A stretch of DNA of 64,000 nt from Lepidostoma basale (GCA_022606425.2 JAHDVF020000840.1:3100001-3164000), one strand, 5' to 3'. Counted from the stretch's first letter, positions 42,100 through 52,865 are shown. Made by a program: numbers and translations. Notes: a model not told the origin generated them from the sequence alone.

Positions 42100-42860
42100 T
42101 TAAACGTTTTTCGAAATCGTATCATTTATATTTATATGTTAAGCGCTTTAATATGCAGATTAATAACCGTTTCGTGGCTGGTGGGAATACGTATTCCCAC
42201 TTTCGAAATTACTCTAAAAAGATCAGTGGGAATTACGTTTCCTCAGTTAATTCACTCCAGTCATCTAGCGCCATTATTAGGAATAACGATAAAACATTTA
42301 CCAGCTTTATATTTTGAACTTTAACTGGCAATTTTAAAAAACGTATTATTTTGTTTTTGAGTGTCGTGCGTCAGATACGTTAATTTTTTTTAACAAAACT
42401 TTCAAGTAAATGAGGATTTTGATGATTGATTTGAGTTCTATAGACATTTTTTTCACTGTATAATATATGCATAGTTGGTGATTTGATCTGAATTTTAAGG
42501 TATGTCATATTTTATAAGTGGGAATGTGATTTATTTTTACAAAAATCATTTTAACGTTTTTTTATTTAAAATAAATTATTCAAAAATATATGTATATTGT
42601 TTTTCTTATGCGTAATAAGTATTCTATCAAGTGTCAGAAGGAAGTATAGATCCTTTTTTTATAAGTTCCGATCGATTTAAAAAAAAATAAAAAAAATTAT
42701 ACATATAAATGCTATTAAACATTAATATATTAATTTATTAAAATGCAAAATAAACATCATAAAAGATAAAAAATTAGTACGAAGGGGTTAAGAGATTTAC
42801 TCATATTATGTGAATGTGATTTTTACTCTCCACTTCTTCTACAATTATATAGGGTGATCT
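42100..42860. other. Unassigned sequence
   Basis: A palindrome gtgggaatacgtattcccac lies at about 42180-42199, and gtgggaat recurs near 42224 and 42520. It may be a decayed MITE. The 78-codon frame at 42088 has no motif. Confidence 0.35.
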
Positions 42861-43060
42861 AGTGTCTCAGGATTTGAATCCTCTTGCGATATGGAGGACC
42901 AGCTATCTCTCCATCTTTTGGGTGGCCTGCCACGTGGATTTTAGCCTAGGGTATCTCATTTGCAGTAATACCTATATGCAATTCTGTGGGTGTCCATACG
43001 GTCTACATGGTCTCGCCAGAATCGTCTCCACGTTTCTGCTCAATCTCAGATGTCCAATAT
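42860..43060 (-). pseudogene. RTE-E fragment, decayed
   Basis: The minus strand, in shifted frames, shows RNVETILARPCRPYGHP (from W..HVDRM) and HPKDGEIAGPPY (from RPPKRWRDSW). It covers about the last 60 codons of RTE-E. Confidence 0.5.
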
Positions 43061-43064
43061 TACA

Positions 43065-43635
43065 GATTTTTATTATTATATTTCTGTGATTATTGTACTG
43101 TCTCTGAAAGTATTTATTGCAATGGCAATCGCGGAACGTGTAATTATCATAAAATTAAATATAAATTCTCTAATAATTCGTTTTAAATTTTTAATAGGAG
43201 TAAAGTGATGGTTCAATTAAATTCAGAATGAAATTTTAAGGTTTAAGTTTGTTCTTAGCTTATTATGTATTTACTTAACTCTTATTTTCTTTGCGAATTT
43301 TCACTCTACCAGCAATACATTAAATTCTACCACAGACTATTCTTATGTTAGCAGTAAATTGTCTATGCTCTATAAACAAATAGAATTCTAACTGTGCATT
43401 CTGCTTGAAGTAGAGTGACAGATAAGATTATTACAAAATTGACATACATTTTCGGCGTATGAAATGTTTTCATATGGCCATAAATATTTAATATCGTAAA
43501 TACGAGTCAATTAACATATTTGGACCAAGAGTTTGCGGCTAGAATCAGTGAATTCATTAAAAAAATGTTCCTCAAAATATCTTGGAGAATTCCGCCATTT
43601 TGTACACCAGCGATTCACGCAGATATGATTGACAT
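43065..43635. other. Unassigned AT-rich sequence
   Basis: No supported feature. Confidence 0.3.
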
Positions 43636-43639
43636 TTTT

Positions 43640-43850
43640 GATATTTAAACAGCGTGTCATGCATGCACGTAGATTTTTACAACTCGGACATTGCTGAATT
43701 TTAAATTTTGATTGTACTTAGACTTCCTCGATTTCGTATCCCGTTTATATCATTAAGAATGCTCCTTTGACCTTTGAAATATTTTAATCATAATTTTTTC
43801 CATAACATTATCGCCCTCCCTGGATTCTGTTTTTTTTTATATGAGTATAA
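43640..43850 (-). pseudogene. RTE-D fragment, decayed
   Basis: Plus-strand cagcgtgtcatgcatgcacg and ttccataacattatcgccct correspond to complemented RTE-D blocks. No open frame. Confidence 0.45.
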
Positions 43851-43926
43851 GAACTCATAAATGTTGAATTTATACGTATATTTTAAAATAAATTAAAACG
43901 TTGTATGGCAATTTGATTTGTAATAC

Positions 43927-44344
43927 AGGATGTTTTTTAAGAGGTTTGGTTTTTAAACTGGCAACATTGTTTCTACATGTATACTTCTTTGTATACCTCT
44001 AAAAAACACCCTTATACATATTGTTATATAAAGGATGGTTTTTTAGAGGTATACAAATTAACAATAAATAAAAAACTCATTAAAATAATGTTAATGTCTA
44101 TTATATTAGCTTTATTTAATAGATAATTTTATGCCATTATTGTTTAAATATGATTTCGGGCAAATGAGCGCCACGGCTAGCTCGAATAAAGCGCAATCGT
44201 GAAGTCTTATTTTTGACACCTTTATTGAGCAATTGGGTAAAATGGCAAAACGTGCTGACTACAAATCAACTATCAACTGTCAAATTGACGGTTTGTAGAA
44301 ACAATGTTGATAGTTTAAAAACCAAACCTCTAAAAAACACCCTA
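43927..44344. mobile_element. Two adjacent MITEs with shared ends
   Basis: Element 1 (about 43929-44013) has ends ggatgttttttaagagg and cctctaaaaaacaccc. Element 2 (about 44034-44343) has ggatggttttttagagg and cctctaaaaaacaccc. The outermost 50 bp of the whole block are also complementary (tttggtttttaaactggcaa against gatagtttaaaaaccaaa). Twenty AT-rich base pairs separate the elements. TA flanks are compatible with a mariner-type target, but the superfamily is unproven. No transposase. Confidence 0.6.
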
Positions 44345-44470
44345 TTTAAGTATTGATGAATGATTAACATGTTCACATATCAAACACATTTTGAAAATTG
44401 TCATATGTGACAAAGCTCTAAGCTAACAATTGCCCAGAAAGCAAAAGATCGTAGTTTGACTTTCACTGAT

Positions 44471-45060
44471 CACTGTTATCACACGTATCACAATTGATTT
44501 TTATGAGATTGTCGCGATAGCTTTTTCACCAAACTATGTTGGCATCATCACGTGTTATAAACAATTGATGATACTCCTTGTTACATCTGATGATGCCAAC
44601 AAAGGTTAATGAAACAGCTGTCGCGACAATCTCATACAAATAAATTCTGATACGTATAATAACAGTTTTTCAAATTTAAACATTTAATCTTCTTCTTCCT
44701 TATTGTAGACTTATGTGGTCTGTTCTCCAAAGAGTTAGTTGCTCCTCCTGTGAGGTAGATTCCCAGCTGTCCTTCCATCTTTTAGGAGGTCTTCCACGAG
44801 GACGAGTCCCATGAGACTGATTATGCAATGCAATATAGGGGAGTCCATTCTTTGAACATGACCGTACCAGTCCCTTTTTCGCTGTCTGCTCCATCTTATA
44901 ATATCCTCAACCTCACATATCTCTCTTATTCTGGCGTTCCTCACGCGATCCGTCAGTGTCTTGCTTGCTATTGTCCTCAGTGTCTTCATTTCGGAAGTCA
45001 TTCATTCAAACATTTAATCATGTTGAAAAATCATAGTGCTTCAGCCAAATCTGTGGATTA
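44471..45060. repeat. P2 PLE-like inverted pair, one arm split by RTE-E
   Basis: Minus core at 44516-44550 and plus core at 44587-44622, CTGATGATGCCAACAAAGG then TTAATGAAACAGCTGTC. The arms gagattgtcgcgatagc and gctgtcgcgacaatctc match. RTE-E inserted in the right outer arm, whose continuation is 45008-45060. Confidence 0.65.
44690..45007 (-). pseudogene. RTE-E C-terminus with 12-bp TSD
   Basis: TSD AAACATTTAATC at 44678-44689 and 45008-45019. The minus frame reads MTSEMKTLRTIASKTLTDRV, REICEVEDIIRWSRQRKRD and WYGHVQRMDSP; then, in a second frame, TRPRGRPPKRWKDSWESTS. One frameshift lies between the two parts. The 3' end has a (GAAGAA)n tract next to the TSD. Confidence 0.85.
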
Positions 45061-45069
45061 TCTCTAACT

Positions 45070-45260
45070 TACCATGCCGATGTCGATCCGAACGGGTAGG
45101 CTGAAAAAATGGACCGCCAAACTGTTAATTCCTGACATTCCAATAAGATTCATACATCGTCTCATGCACGCACGTCGATTTTTCCAATTCCTCATTTGAT
45201 TGATTTGATCGTGAATTCGAATTTTGTATATTTGTATTTGATCATGCGTGGTTTTCTTGC
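45070..45260 (-). pseudogene. RTE-D 3' end, decayed
   Basis: taccatgccgatgtcgatcc, gaaaaaatggaccgccaaac and catacatcgtctcatgcacg are complements of RTE-D 3' blocks. No open frame. Confidence 0.6.
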
Positions 45261-45261
45261 A

Positions 45262-45585
45262 CGCCTTGAATTAATTGTATTTAATTAAATAAATGTATAA
45301 ACAATTCTTGATTTTCGGAAACAGCATGCATTATATTATATTATGTATTACAAATACACTCATTAGTCTGTGAACATAGCTCCATGTCATGAATTTGATT
45401 AGCAGGTCATTCAATGTAATATTTACTTCACATAAATAATGATAATAATAAAAGTGAAACGCAATAATAACATACTCGTACATACATTGGATCGTCTTTG
45501 TTTTAGTTACTTTTGATTTGTTTAAATTAAGAATGAAAATATCTTTAGATTGATTTGTATTTATTTTTACGAACCAAATTGATAA
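45262..45585. other. Unassigned AT-rich sequence
   Basis: Nothing supported. Confidence 0.3.
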
Positions 45586-45589
45586 TTTT

Positions 45590-45940
45590 TAAACAGTCAC
45601 AAAAACAGTTCGATGGGCGGCATATGGCAATCTGAAGACGTTCTTTAATAGTGTCCCCAATGTCTGAAACGTAAAATGTACGATAAATGCGTATTTCCAG
45701 TACTGACTTATGGAGCGGAAACGCTAACCCTCCCCAAGTCGACCATAAGGAGGCTCCGTGTAGCACAGAGGAAACACGAAAGAGCCAAGCTACAAGTAAG
45801 ACTCGGAGACCGAATAAGAAAAACTTTAAATACGTAGAAGGTCGGGAGTAACAGATGTCGTCGAAAGGGTAGCTAAGTTTAAATGGTCATTTGCGGGACA
45901 TGTTGCTGGATTGGTAGACGAATAGACGTCGATTGAATCC
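45590..45940 (+). pseudogene. RTE-F fragment, frameshifted
   Basis: Across frames: AYGNLKTFFNSVPNV, LKRKMYDKCVFPVLTYGAET, LTLPKSTIRRLRVAQRKHER, then KFKWSFAGHVAGLVDE. VLTYGAETLTL and W.FAGHVA identify an RTE-like RT. At least two frameshifts and a TAG are present. Confidence 0.75.
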
Positions 45941-45949
45941 AATTACAGT

Positions 45950-46145
45950 ACACATTTGTTTAGCTATTATTATATATTGATTCTCGTGACATGTGATAGT
46001 TAGCTAATCTATGACCATTTTATTCTCACGCGAATTTTACACCAGACCAGCAGACAGAGTGATAGTCACACTGCCATCGCCGGGAATCGAACCCGGGACC
46101 TTCGGCATAGCAGTGTTAGAGCAGACTATGCCACGAAGGTCATCG
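45950..46145 (-). repeat. SINE1 with intact B box
   Basis: The minus strand reads gaccttcgtggcatagtctg, an intact B box gggttcgattcccggcgatg, and then the body through catgtcacgagaatcaa. It looks like a tRNA on first sight, but the 5' half does not fold and the SINE body continues. Confidence 0.8.
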
Positions 46146-46147
46146 TC

Positions 46148-46445
46148 GTCGTCTGTTGTAATTTTGTACTTGGATTAATCATAATATGTTGTTTACTTTA
46201 TAACATCTTTCTGTAATTTAAGATTAGTTTTATTCGCTCTTCAGGATGGAGGAGGTCATCTCTGAAACATGTTGTGTGAAAACATTTTTGTCTGTAAAAA
46301 TATTTAATAAAAAAATAGATAAAACAAAGAAGAAATTCTCACTCCAATTAACCATGGAATACCACAGTGTTAACGCCATAACCTTCAATATAAATCATTA
46401 GTATGACTGTATGTTATACGAAAACATCAGTGTTTCAATGTTTCG
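46148..46445. other. Unassigned sequence with a degenerate hammerhead-like core
   Basis: caggatggaggaggtcatct then ctgaaacatgttgtg (about 46242-46276) follows the P-core plan loosely. The rest is AT-rich. Confidence 0.35.
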
Positions 46446-46447
46446 CT

Positions 46448-46645
46448 ATTTAGATAATCAAATGATTTTACTGAAATCTCTGGATGGAAGTTCATTTTAA
46501 ATAATAATTAAATAAAACCATGTTTTTTTAACTACTTCCGTTTTTGTCTTTATTTCGACAGCGACCGGTTTCGCCAGGTTCGCTGTCGAAATAAAGACAA
46601 AAGTGGAAGTAGTTAAAAACATCATTTTATTTAATTATTAATTCA
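46448..46645. repeat. P1 PLE-like pair, centre deleted
   Basis: Left aaaaccatgtttttttaact through acagcgaccggtttcgccag; the right arm begins within gttcgctgtcgaaataaaga. The arms meet in the middle of the core, so one core half is lost. The one-sided end (aatgattttactgaaatctc) is present. Confidence 0.6.
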
Positions 46646-46649
46646 TTAT

Positions 46650-46905
46650 TTAGATTAAGATTTAATGTATTATTTTTAAGATATCGTGAGATCAATACAA
46701 AAACTTAGAAAACCTTTTTCAGTTATTTACATCAATTCCTCATTGAAGGGGCAATTCTTTAAAAAGGTAACTTTAATTGTATTTCTCATTTTCATAATTA
46801 GGCAAGTCATAAACATTGAAACCTAAGAAAGCTTAAAAATTAGACATCTGAAGTTAGCATCATCTTATAGTTTTAAACGAATAAAGTATCTCTTCTTCCT
46901 CCTTT
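46650..46905. other. Unassigned AT-rich sequence
   Basis: Nothing supported. Confidence 0.3.
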
Positions 46906-46909
46906 CCGT

Positions 46910-47180
46910 TACTCGGGGTCGGCTTTTCTTATCATTTCATCATCAGCCGTCTGCCATCCACTGCTGAATGTAGGCCTCTCCCAAAGCCCGCCACCGCCCC
47001 TGTCCATTGCCGCTCCCATCCATCTATGTCCAGCAATCCTCTTCAGATCGTCGGTCCATCGGGCAGGGGGACGGGCGATGTTATCATTTGGCGCAAGGTA
47101 TTTATTTTCTAGGTAGCTTCCTCCTTCAGGCCTAGGGCCTTCATATCCCTCTGCACATTCGTTAGCCAGATTTGAGGTCT
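46910..47180 (-). pseudogene. RTE-F 3' end
   Basis: The minus strand reads PPARWTDDLKRIAGHRWMGA and AMDRG, then a decayed EAYIQQWMADG block. RW.DDLKRIAG.W is a standard RTE-like ending. It lies next to, and in the same orientation as, another RTE frame at 47277-47978 but is a different family. Confidence 0.65.
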
Positions 47181-47276
47181 TCTTCTCCCTCTTTTACTAG
47201 TTACAGAAATACACTTTTACAAGACGTGATCGATATAGTATCGTTTACTTAAAATACAATAGTTAGTTAGAAAGTT

Positions 47277-47978
47277 TCAATCCTGGGATTGGTTTGCAGC
47301 AATTTCTTCTATTTTTCTCTTCCATTCTTCTCTGTCTTGTGCGGCTCTTTTGAAATCTGCATATGATGAGCAGCACACGTCCACCAACAGGTCCTCCAGG
47401 TACTCTTGGCGTGGGCGTCCCCTAGAGTTTGTCCCCTCGGTCATACCCTCCATTATGGCATGCAAGAGACCTTTTTGACGTATTACATGGCCGATCCATC
47501 TTGCACGCCTTTCGGAAAAGGTCCTGGGCAGGTGTCTTCCTCCTTCGATTCCTTGAAGAACTTCCTCATTCGTGATGTGGTCTTTCCAGGAAATTCCTAA
47601 TAGTCTTCTATAGGACCACATCTCAAAAGCCTCTAGTCTCCGCTTATCTCTTTCGGATAGGCACCATGTCTCGCAGCCGTACATCAAGATACTCCATACA
47701 TAGGTCTTGATGAGGAGTATTCTCAGTTTTAGGTCTATATTATTTGTTTCTATTATTTTCGACCTTTTATTAAATGCAAGCCTAGCCTGATGTATACGGC
47801 TGTCGATCTCGCTCTTAGACCGACCGTCCCATGTTATTTTGCTCCCGAGGTAGACAAACTCCTTGGTGTTCTTTAGTGGAACTCCTGACATCACTACTCT
47901 CATCTGATGTTGCGTTCGGCCTACATTCAGCAGCTTTGTTTTGTCTTTATTTGTCTTCATGTACAATAGATAACTCAT
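47277..47978 (-). pseudogene. RTE-F RT C-terminal half, 233 open codons
   Basis: Longest undamaged RTE frame. Blocks in order: NKDKTKLLNVGR (after the catalytic motif), FVYLGSKITWDGRSKSEIDS, LLIKTYVWSILMYGCETWCL, RLEAFEMWSYRRLLGISW, RARWIGHVIRQKGLLHAIME, SRGRPRQEYLEDLLVDV and FKRAAQDREEW. These are the thumb and C-terminal regions of an RTE-like non-LTR RT. The fingers, palm and endonuclease are missing, so the copy is 5'-truncated, but no stop or frameshift interrupts it, suggesting a recent insertion. Confidence 0.85.
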
Positions 47979-47979
47979 T

Positions 47980-48174
47980 AACTTAAATTATTTACTAAAA
48001 ATAGATTAAGCGTTAACTTGAAATAATTAAAATAGGTAACGGTGGGGTGATGATTCGTCATCGAAATTCAAAACACACATTTTAGAGAATAAGTATAAGA
48101 ATAATAATAATTCATAAAACATGAAGAACATTTCCTTTATTTTTTGTACTTCCTCTAATCGTCCAATAGGCACC
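47980..48174. other. Unassigned AT-rich sequence
   Basis: Nothing supported. Confidence 0.3.
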
Positions 48175-48175
48175 A

Positions 48176-48724
48176 ATGTGTAAAGGCAACAAGCCGTAAC
48201 TTAAGTTGCGGCTGTTTGGCGTAACACGGCTCAAAGCATTCTTATAACTGGCCTCTATCATATACAATCACAGATTTTTCTCTATCTCTTTCCTTTACTG
48301 AGATATTCACTATTCCAATAGCCGCAAAATTGTATTAATTTGATACATGTTTTGACAAAAAGCATCATTTTAAGTTGCTGCTTTTTACCACGGCACAGCC
48401 AAAACTTGCGGCCTCTTGCTGCGACACAATATGTATCCTGGCAAATGACAGCAACTTAAATTGCGGCCCATTACCAAATTATTTGTGCGACGGTCTAGCT
48501 AATATGTGGCGGCAAAACACATTTTCTTTAATAACATGAAGCCTACTATACTGGCAAAAACACGTCTTAATAATTTCTAAGAACTGTATTCTTACTTTTA
48601 AAACTTAGTTTACGTAAGAAAACTTATTTTAAATGATAAAATATAGCAAAAAACAAAATAAAACTATAAACCCGTTTATCTCAAAACTACTATTTTTAAC
48701 TTGCGGCTATTTGCCTTTGCACAT
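48176..48724. mobile_element. 549-bp MITE with repeated subterminal motif
   Basis: Ends atgtgtaaaggcaacaagcc and, complemented, atgtgcaaaggcaaatagcc. A motif close to AACTTAAGTTGCGGC occurs at both ends and again at about 48369, 48405, 48440 and 48488 in varying forms. Such arrays are typical transposase-binding sites. No TSD could be fixed and no coding frame is present. Confidence 0.6.
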
Positions 48725-49285
48725 AAGAGTCCTCTCAGAATAATTACGTAAAAAAAACAATCATATAGGACAATCAAGAAATGTTACCTTGGTTGCAAGG
48801 AATCTAATAGACTAGTTTCTACGTAGCACCACTAAATATGTAAAACCAATCGCATTTAGTTACCCGTAATGGTTATGAGGGTACACTTAACGAGTAGATC
48901 CAAGCAATTACAACGAGCCGGGCTAAGAAACTGTCGCTTCGAAATAAAAGTGCGGAAAATCTATGTCAAGACCGTCTTGTCACCGGTGCAACATGGAAAA
49001 TTACCTGCAATTGTTGGCGTAACCACTATTGGACATTTATTAATGGTTCAATTTGATTAGGATTGGTAATCCTCACTTGCCACAATCAAATTTAGACGGA
49101 TTAATCCTTGAACTGAACGCTTAACCACATCCAATCTCATGCTTTCGTCTGACATATCCACTGCACATAACTTTGTTATATCATACAATTCGTTCTGATA
49201 ATATAAAATCCAATATAACATAATCGAATCTATCAAATGTGATGTTTTAACTTATTAAGTTCTAAACTGTTCAATTAAATAACTT
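48725..49285. other. Unassigned sequence
   Basis: The 63-codon frame at 48869-49060 is of ordinary composition but has no motif or splice context. It could be host DNA. Confidence 0.3.
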
Positions 49286-49289
49286 TATT

Positions 49290-49370
49290 TTGTATCACAA
49301 TTGTATTTTATTTTACGCGACAGCTGTTTCATCAACCTATGTTGACATCATCAGGTGTTACAATAATAAA
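49290..49370 (-). repeat. P2 PLE-like end with core
   Basis: The minus core at 49319-49354 reads CTGATGATGTCAACATAGG, TTGATGAAACAGCTGTCGC. Plus-strand ttttgtatcacaattg is the outer arm. Confidence 0.55.
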
Positions 49371-49429
49371 TAAAAAAAATCTATACCAAGAAGTGTGATT
49401 ATGGGTACAATCTATTAAAGAATTATTGC

Positions 49430-49600
49430 GAATGAAAACGTCTGTTTTCTTGAAGTTACATTATCATTTATTAAATGACATGATTCGCCTTTTTAAGACA
49501 TTATCAAATGTCAGCAACATGGCATTCTCATTAATTATAATAAAACTTCTAGAAAATATACGTTTTCATTCGTATTAATAGTTTCAAATGAAAATTTTCA
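49430..49600. repeat. P5 PLE-like inverted pair
   Basis: Left aatgaaaacgtctgttttct and right aaaatatacgttttcatt are complementary. The minus-strand core TTTGATAATGTCTTAAAAAGG, CGAATCATGTCATT sits in the left half. The right half (aaacttctagaaaa) continues without a second full core. Confidence 0.5.
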
Positions 49601-49679
49601 TTATTGTTTGAGATACAATTTATTTTTTGATTACTTATTCTCCCATACGATAGCATGGCAACACTAGAAATATAGCTGG

Positions 49680-49775
49680 TGACTTGATGTGGAGGGTACA
49701 TGATAGGAATACATGGAGAAGTATGGGGGAGGCCTATGTCCAGCAGTGGACGACGTCGGCTGTATAAGTAACTTA
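49680..49775 (+). pseudogene. RTE 3' tip
   Basis: Encodes NTWRSMGEAYVQQWTTSAV and a stop. It shows the uninterrupted form of the site where LINE-A inserted at 11170/12069. Confidence 0.6.
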
Positions 49776-49789
49776 TGGTCATAGTATTG

Positions 49790-50210
49790 GGATCGATATT
49801 ATCGCAAAATCGTTATTGTAACTGACATTTTATTAAATCATTAATAAAAATAATTTTAAATGCATTATATAGCATGAGGTAAAATCTCAATTTTTTAAAT
49901 TAGAAATATGAACTTGAAACATATCATATAATTATCACAAATTATTAATTCTAAGCGAATGCAAATTTCAAAAAGATGTGTTTTAGTGTTTTATAACATT
50001 AGATACTCTAGCAAAGTTTGGTAAACATGGCATGTTATATTATATTATTTGTTTCAGATGGAATACTCAACAATAGAGAGAATAAGCATTGATTTTCTAA
50101 ATGTCAATTTATTTCTTAATTTTATGTATTAACTATTTTTATTATTTATGGCTTCAACTGGTTTCGGCAATTAACAACATAAATAATAATAGAATTTCTT
50201 GAGTTAATAA
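49790..50210. other. AT-rich sequence with a P8 scrap
   Basis: ttcaactggtttcggcaatt at about 50153 matches the P8 core in complement. Otherwise unassigned. Confidence 0.35.
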
Positions 50211-50214
50211 CTTT

Positions 50215-50360
50215 TTTATGAACAAAAACACTGTTTTTTCCACTTATTAAGAAGGCTTACACCTGAGTTTATATCGTTCTCCCGATTATGAATGTGTAAG
50301 CCTTCGAAATATGTCGAGAAAAATAAACTCAAAAGTGGAAAAAACAGTATTTTAATTCAT
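50215..50360. repeat. P3 PLE-like inverted pair, left core deleted
   Basis: aaaaacactgttttttccac and gtggaaaaaacagtatttt form the outer arms. The plus core at 50281-50316 reads CCCGATTATGAATGTGTAAG, CCTTCGAAATATGTCG. The left core is reduced to aagaaggcttacacctgag. Confidence 0.55.
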
Positions 50361-50419
50361 ACACTGTTAACGACTTAATTTAATCTAAAATTAATACAAA
50401 TAAAAATCTGAAATACTGA

Positions 50420-50545
50420 AATAACCAACCGTCTCCCTGAAGAGATCATCAGTAATAATAGACTATTATTTACACTGTTATTTCCTGACATACTTCTATC
50501 GCTTATCAACATTCACACCGTGTCATGCACGCACGTCGGTGTCTG
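50420..50545 (-). pseudogene. RTE-D 3' terminus, decayed
   Basis: aaccaaccgtctccctgaag and caccgtgtcatgcacgcacg are complements of RTE-D 3' blocks. Confidence 0.5.
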
Positions 50546-50549
50546 TAAT

Positions 50550-51055
50550 ACATAAAATATTATTTTGTATACTGTCGAATTTTATTTTCAGACAAAACTA
50601 CACTACTTCCCAAATAAAGACGTGTTTAACAATTTCTACATAACGTAATGAATATGAGAGAGTATCATGTGTGCTTTTTCTTTGCTTAAAAAAACATTCA
50701 CTTTTGTGAAATGAATAATTCTAAAGCACATATATATATCGTCCGCTTCATATAGCCTGGATGATCCGCTTTAGATATGTGTGGAATATAATATTCAGTG
50801 TAAAAGATTAAGTGAAAGGAGCAAATGTCCAAGTACGTGCATGTTGCTAACTTTCATTGCGTACATATATCTAGTATTATAGAAATGTAAATTTCTGTAA
50901 TATTGTAGAGCGGTCTAGATAATTTGAAAGTCCGCGAAACTTATGAAAGGATACCTGGAATCCTATTTCTAGCTTTATGCAGTGGCACCTTTCACTTCTA
51001 AAAAAGTAATCAATTATGCCATCATTATAATCTTAAATCACAACAATGAAATAAT
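50550..51055. other. Unassigned AT-rich sequence
   Basis: Nothing supported. A P1 outer-arm scrap (aataattaaagaaaacggtg) begins at about 51064. Confidence 0.3.
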
Positions 51056-51230
51056 TTATATTAAATAATAATTAAAGAAAACGGTGTTTTTTTATAACTA
51101 CAGTAACACTTTAATATATAACGAATAAATGGGGGGAGGGGGTGACTGTTAATGAAAATAGGCTTAATAAAACAAAAAACATTTTTTGGAAAATATGTAC
51201 ACTGTATTTAGATATAAATAAACAATACAA

Positions 51231-51368
51231 TGGCGATGCGGTTCGCAACCCATCACACCGCGTCCCACGCGGGGCGAAAAGAGAAGGATGGAGTGCCGCA
51301 TCGGTTAAAGTGTGATATTCTTTCTGCATACCCTTTCGGCGAGATGGCGTGATGGTTAGTTAGTTATT
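51231..51368 (+). repeat. SINE3 chimera with 12-bp TSD
   Basis: Perfect TSD TAAACAATACAA at 51219-51230 and 51369-51380. The element starts tggcgatgcggttcgcaacc, continues gaaaagagaaggatggagtg and ccgcatcggttaaagtgtg, then the RTE-D block with a short deletion and the tail gatggttagttagtta. 138 bp, no coding. Confidence 0.85.
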
Positions 51369-51379
51369 TAAACAATACA

Positions 51380-51770
51380 AAACCAAACAAAATTCTGTTT
51401 ATTGTCTTTGGACACTCGTCGTGAAGTGACGTTGCTGTTTCTTATCGACGGGCTTGCTTTCGGTAATCCTGCTTTGAAATAGGAATCAAGTTTTTTTTGC
51501 ACTTTTGAAATTTGCTGTTTTTTATAATCAACTCTTAAATTTTATTTATTATCTAAAATTACGAATGCGTTTTTAATTTTTTTACATTTGACCGGATTTT
51601 TTGTCCGTTATATACGAAGTCCGTTCAATAGAGGTCCGTTGTATCGAGATTTTACTTTGTGGAAGTAGTCATTAAAAAACAATGTTTTATTATTATTATT
51701 TCTTTTTACCACCAAGTTATTATTATTATTTCTTTATACCAAGGATTTTTAATCAATGATATTAGAATTT
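51380..51770. other. AT-rich sequence with P1 scraps
   Basis: gtggaagtagtcattaaaaa at about 51660 is a P1 arm. A duplicated ttattattatttctttttacc-like segment occurs at about 51695 and 51720. No gene. Confidence 0.35.
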
Positions 51771-51774
51771 ATTT

Positions 51775-51905
51775 TACAATCCTCAATGTGAGCAGAAAAT
51801 AGCTCATTATTATGAAGAAGGAATCTGATCGTTTCCAGGCTTGAACCCATATTCCCTAGATCAGGAGCCAAGCATTCTATCCCCTAGACCACCACCCGAT
51901 GTTTT
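51775..51905 (-). repeat. SINE2, tRNA-derived
   Basis: Minus strand: A box tggtctaggggatagaatgc, B box atgggttcaagcctggaa, then the body attccttcttcataataatg and agctattttctgctc. It is collinear with 63445-63560. Confidence 0.7.
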
Positions 51906-52019
51906 TATTATTTAAATTGAACAACCGTCAAGAAATTTCAGTAAAACGATTAGATTAATTTTGAATACAGTTTATGTATAATATTTTTTTTTATATATAA
52001 ACTAACTGGAAATTTTTAA

Positions 52020-52215
52020 ATATTCTTCTTCTCGGAGTACCGTGTCAGGTCCCACCGACGTCGGCTTTCACTCTGGCGTAGGCCTCTCTGTCTTGTGCCA
52101 GACGGAACAATTCCGCCACTCTCCGAATTCCGGTCCACTTTTTGATATTCTCGAGCCAGGACATCTGGAGTCTTCCCACACGCGCCTACCCTCAATCTTC
52201 CCTTTCATGATTATT
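52020..52215 (-). pseudogene. RTE-F C-terminus
   Basis: The minus strand encodes KMSWLENIKKWTGIRRVAEL, FRLAQDREAYARVKADVGGT in one frame, matching the end of 3936-4605 (SWLRNVREWTGIRSVEERF). It ends with an agaagaagaata-type tail. Confidence 0.75.
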
Positions 52216-52244
52216 ATAATTTTAATACATTATTTTAAATATAT

Positions 52245-52370
52245 AAACTAAATAACCACCACGCCGTCCCCTCGAAGGCATACACAGACATAATGGATCG
52301 CCACACTGTTCTTTCCTGACATACTTCTCGCGCTTCCACAACATTCATACATTGTGTTCTAAGAGAATGC
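52245..52370 (-). pseudogene. RTE-D 3' terminus
   Basis: aaccaccacgccgtcccctc and cattcatacattgtgttc are complements of RTE-D 3' blocks. Confidence 0.6.
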
Positions 52371-52374
52371 GAAA

Positions 52375-52865
52375 ACTAGTTACAGAACAAAAGGGATAAG
52401 TTGCAAATAGAGTGCCCTTGAAGTGAATTTCTCACAAAAATGGTGGTATAAAAATCATCCACATCATCATCATACAATAATTATATCAATAAAATTATTA
52501 AACAATCATCAATCATATTATTAAAGAGATTGTCAGATAAAAAAATCTCTCCGTTATATTCATACAAAGTCATAAAAAAGTTTAGAATATAATACATGAC
52601 AGTCAGAATAAAAAGAAAAGGATATACTCGTAAATGATTAGATCGATAAAGCATCATGTTAAAAATAATCTTACTCTCGAATAATGATAAAAAAAACTCC
52701 CTATCTTCGTATCTATCTCTGCTCTTCGAGACTGAGATTCGACTTCCTATAGTTTTCTACGAAGTTCAAAAAAATACTATGGCAACATTCGAACGTACGA
52801 GTAGTTATGCAGAAGAGAAGTATTTATAAAAGAGTCGCATAGTTATAACTAAGTACTTATTTATT
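52375..52865. other. Unassigned AT-rich sequence
   Basis: Nothing supported. Confidence 0.3.

Noticed and set aside
46060..46145. A tRNA gene on the minus strand
   Set aside because: The B box is perfect but the acceptor and anticodon stems do not form, and the SINE1 body continues downstream as in five other copies.
23530..46645. CRISPR array, because similar hairpin units recur
   Set aside because: Units are dispersed over kilobases, not regularly spaced, and flanked by unrelated DNA in a eukaryotic sequence.
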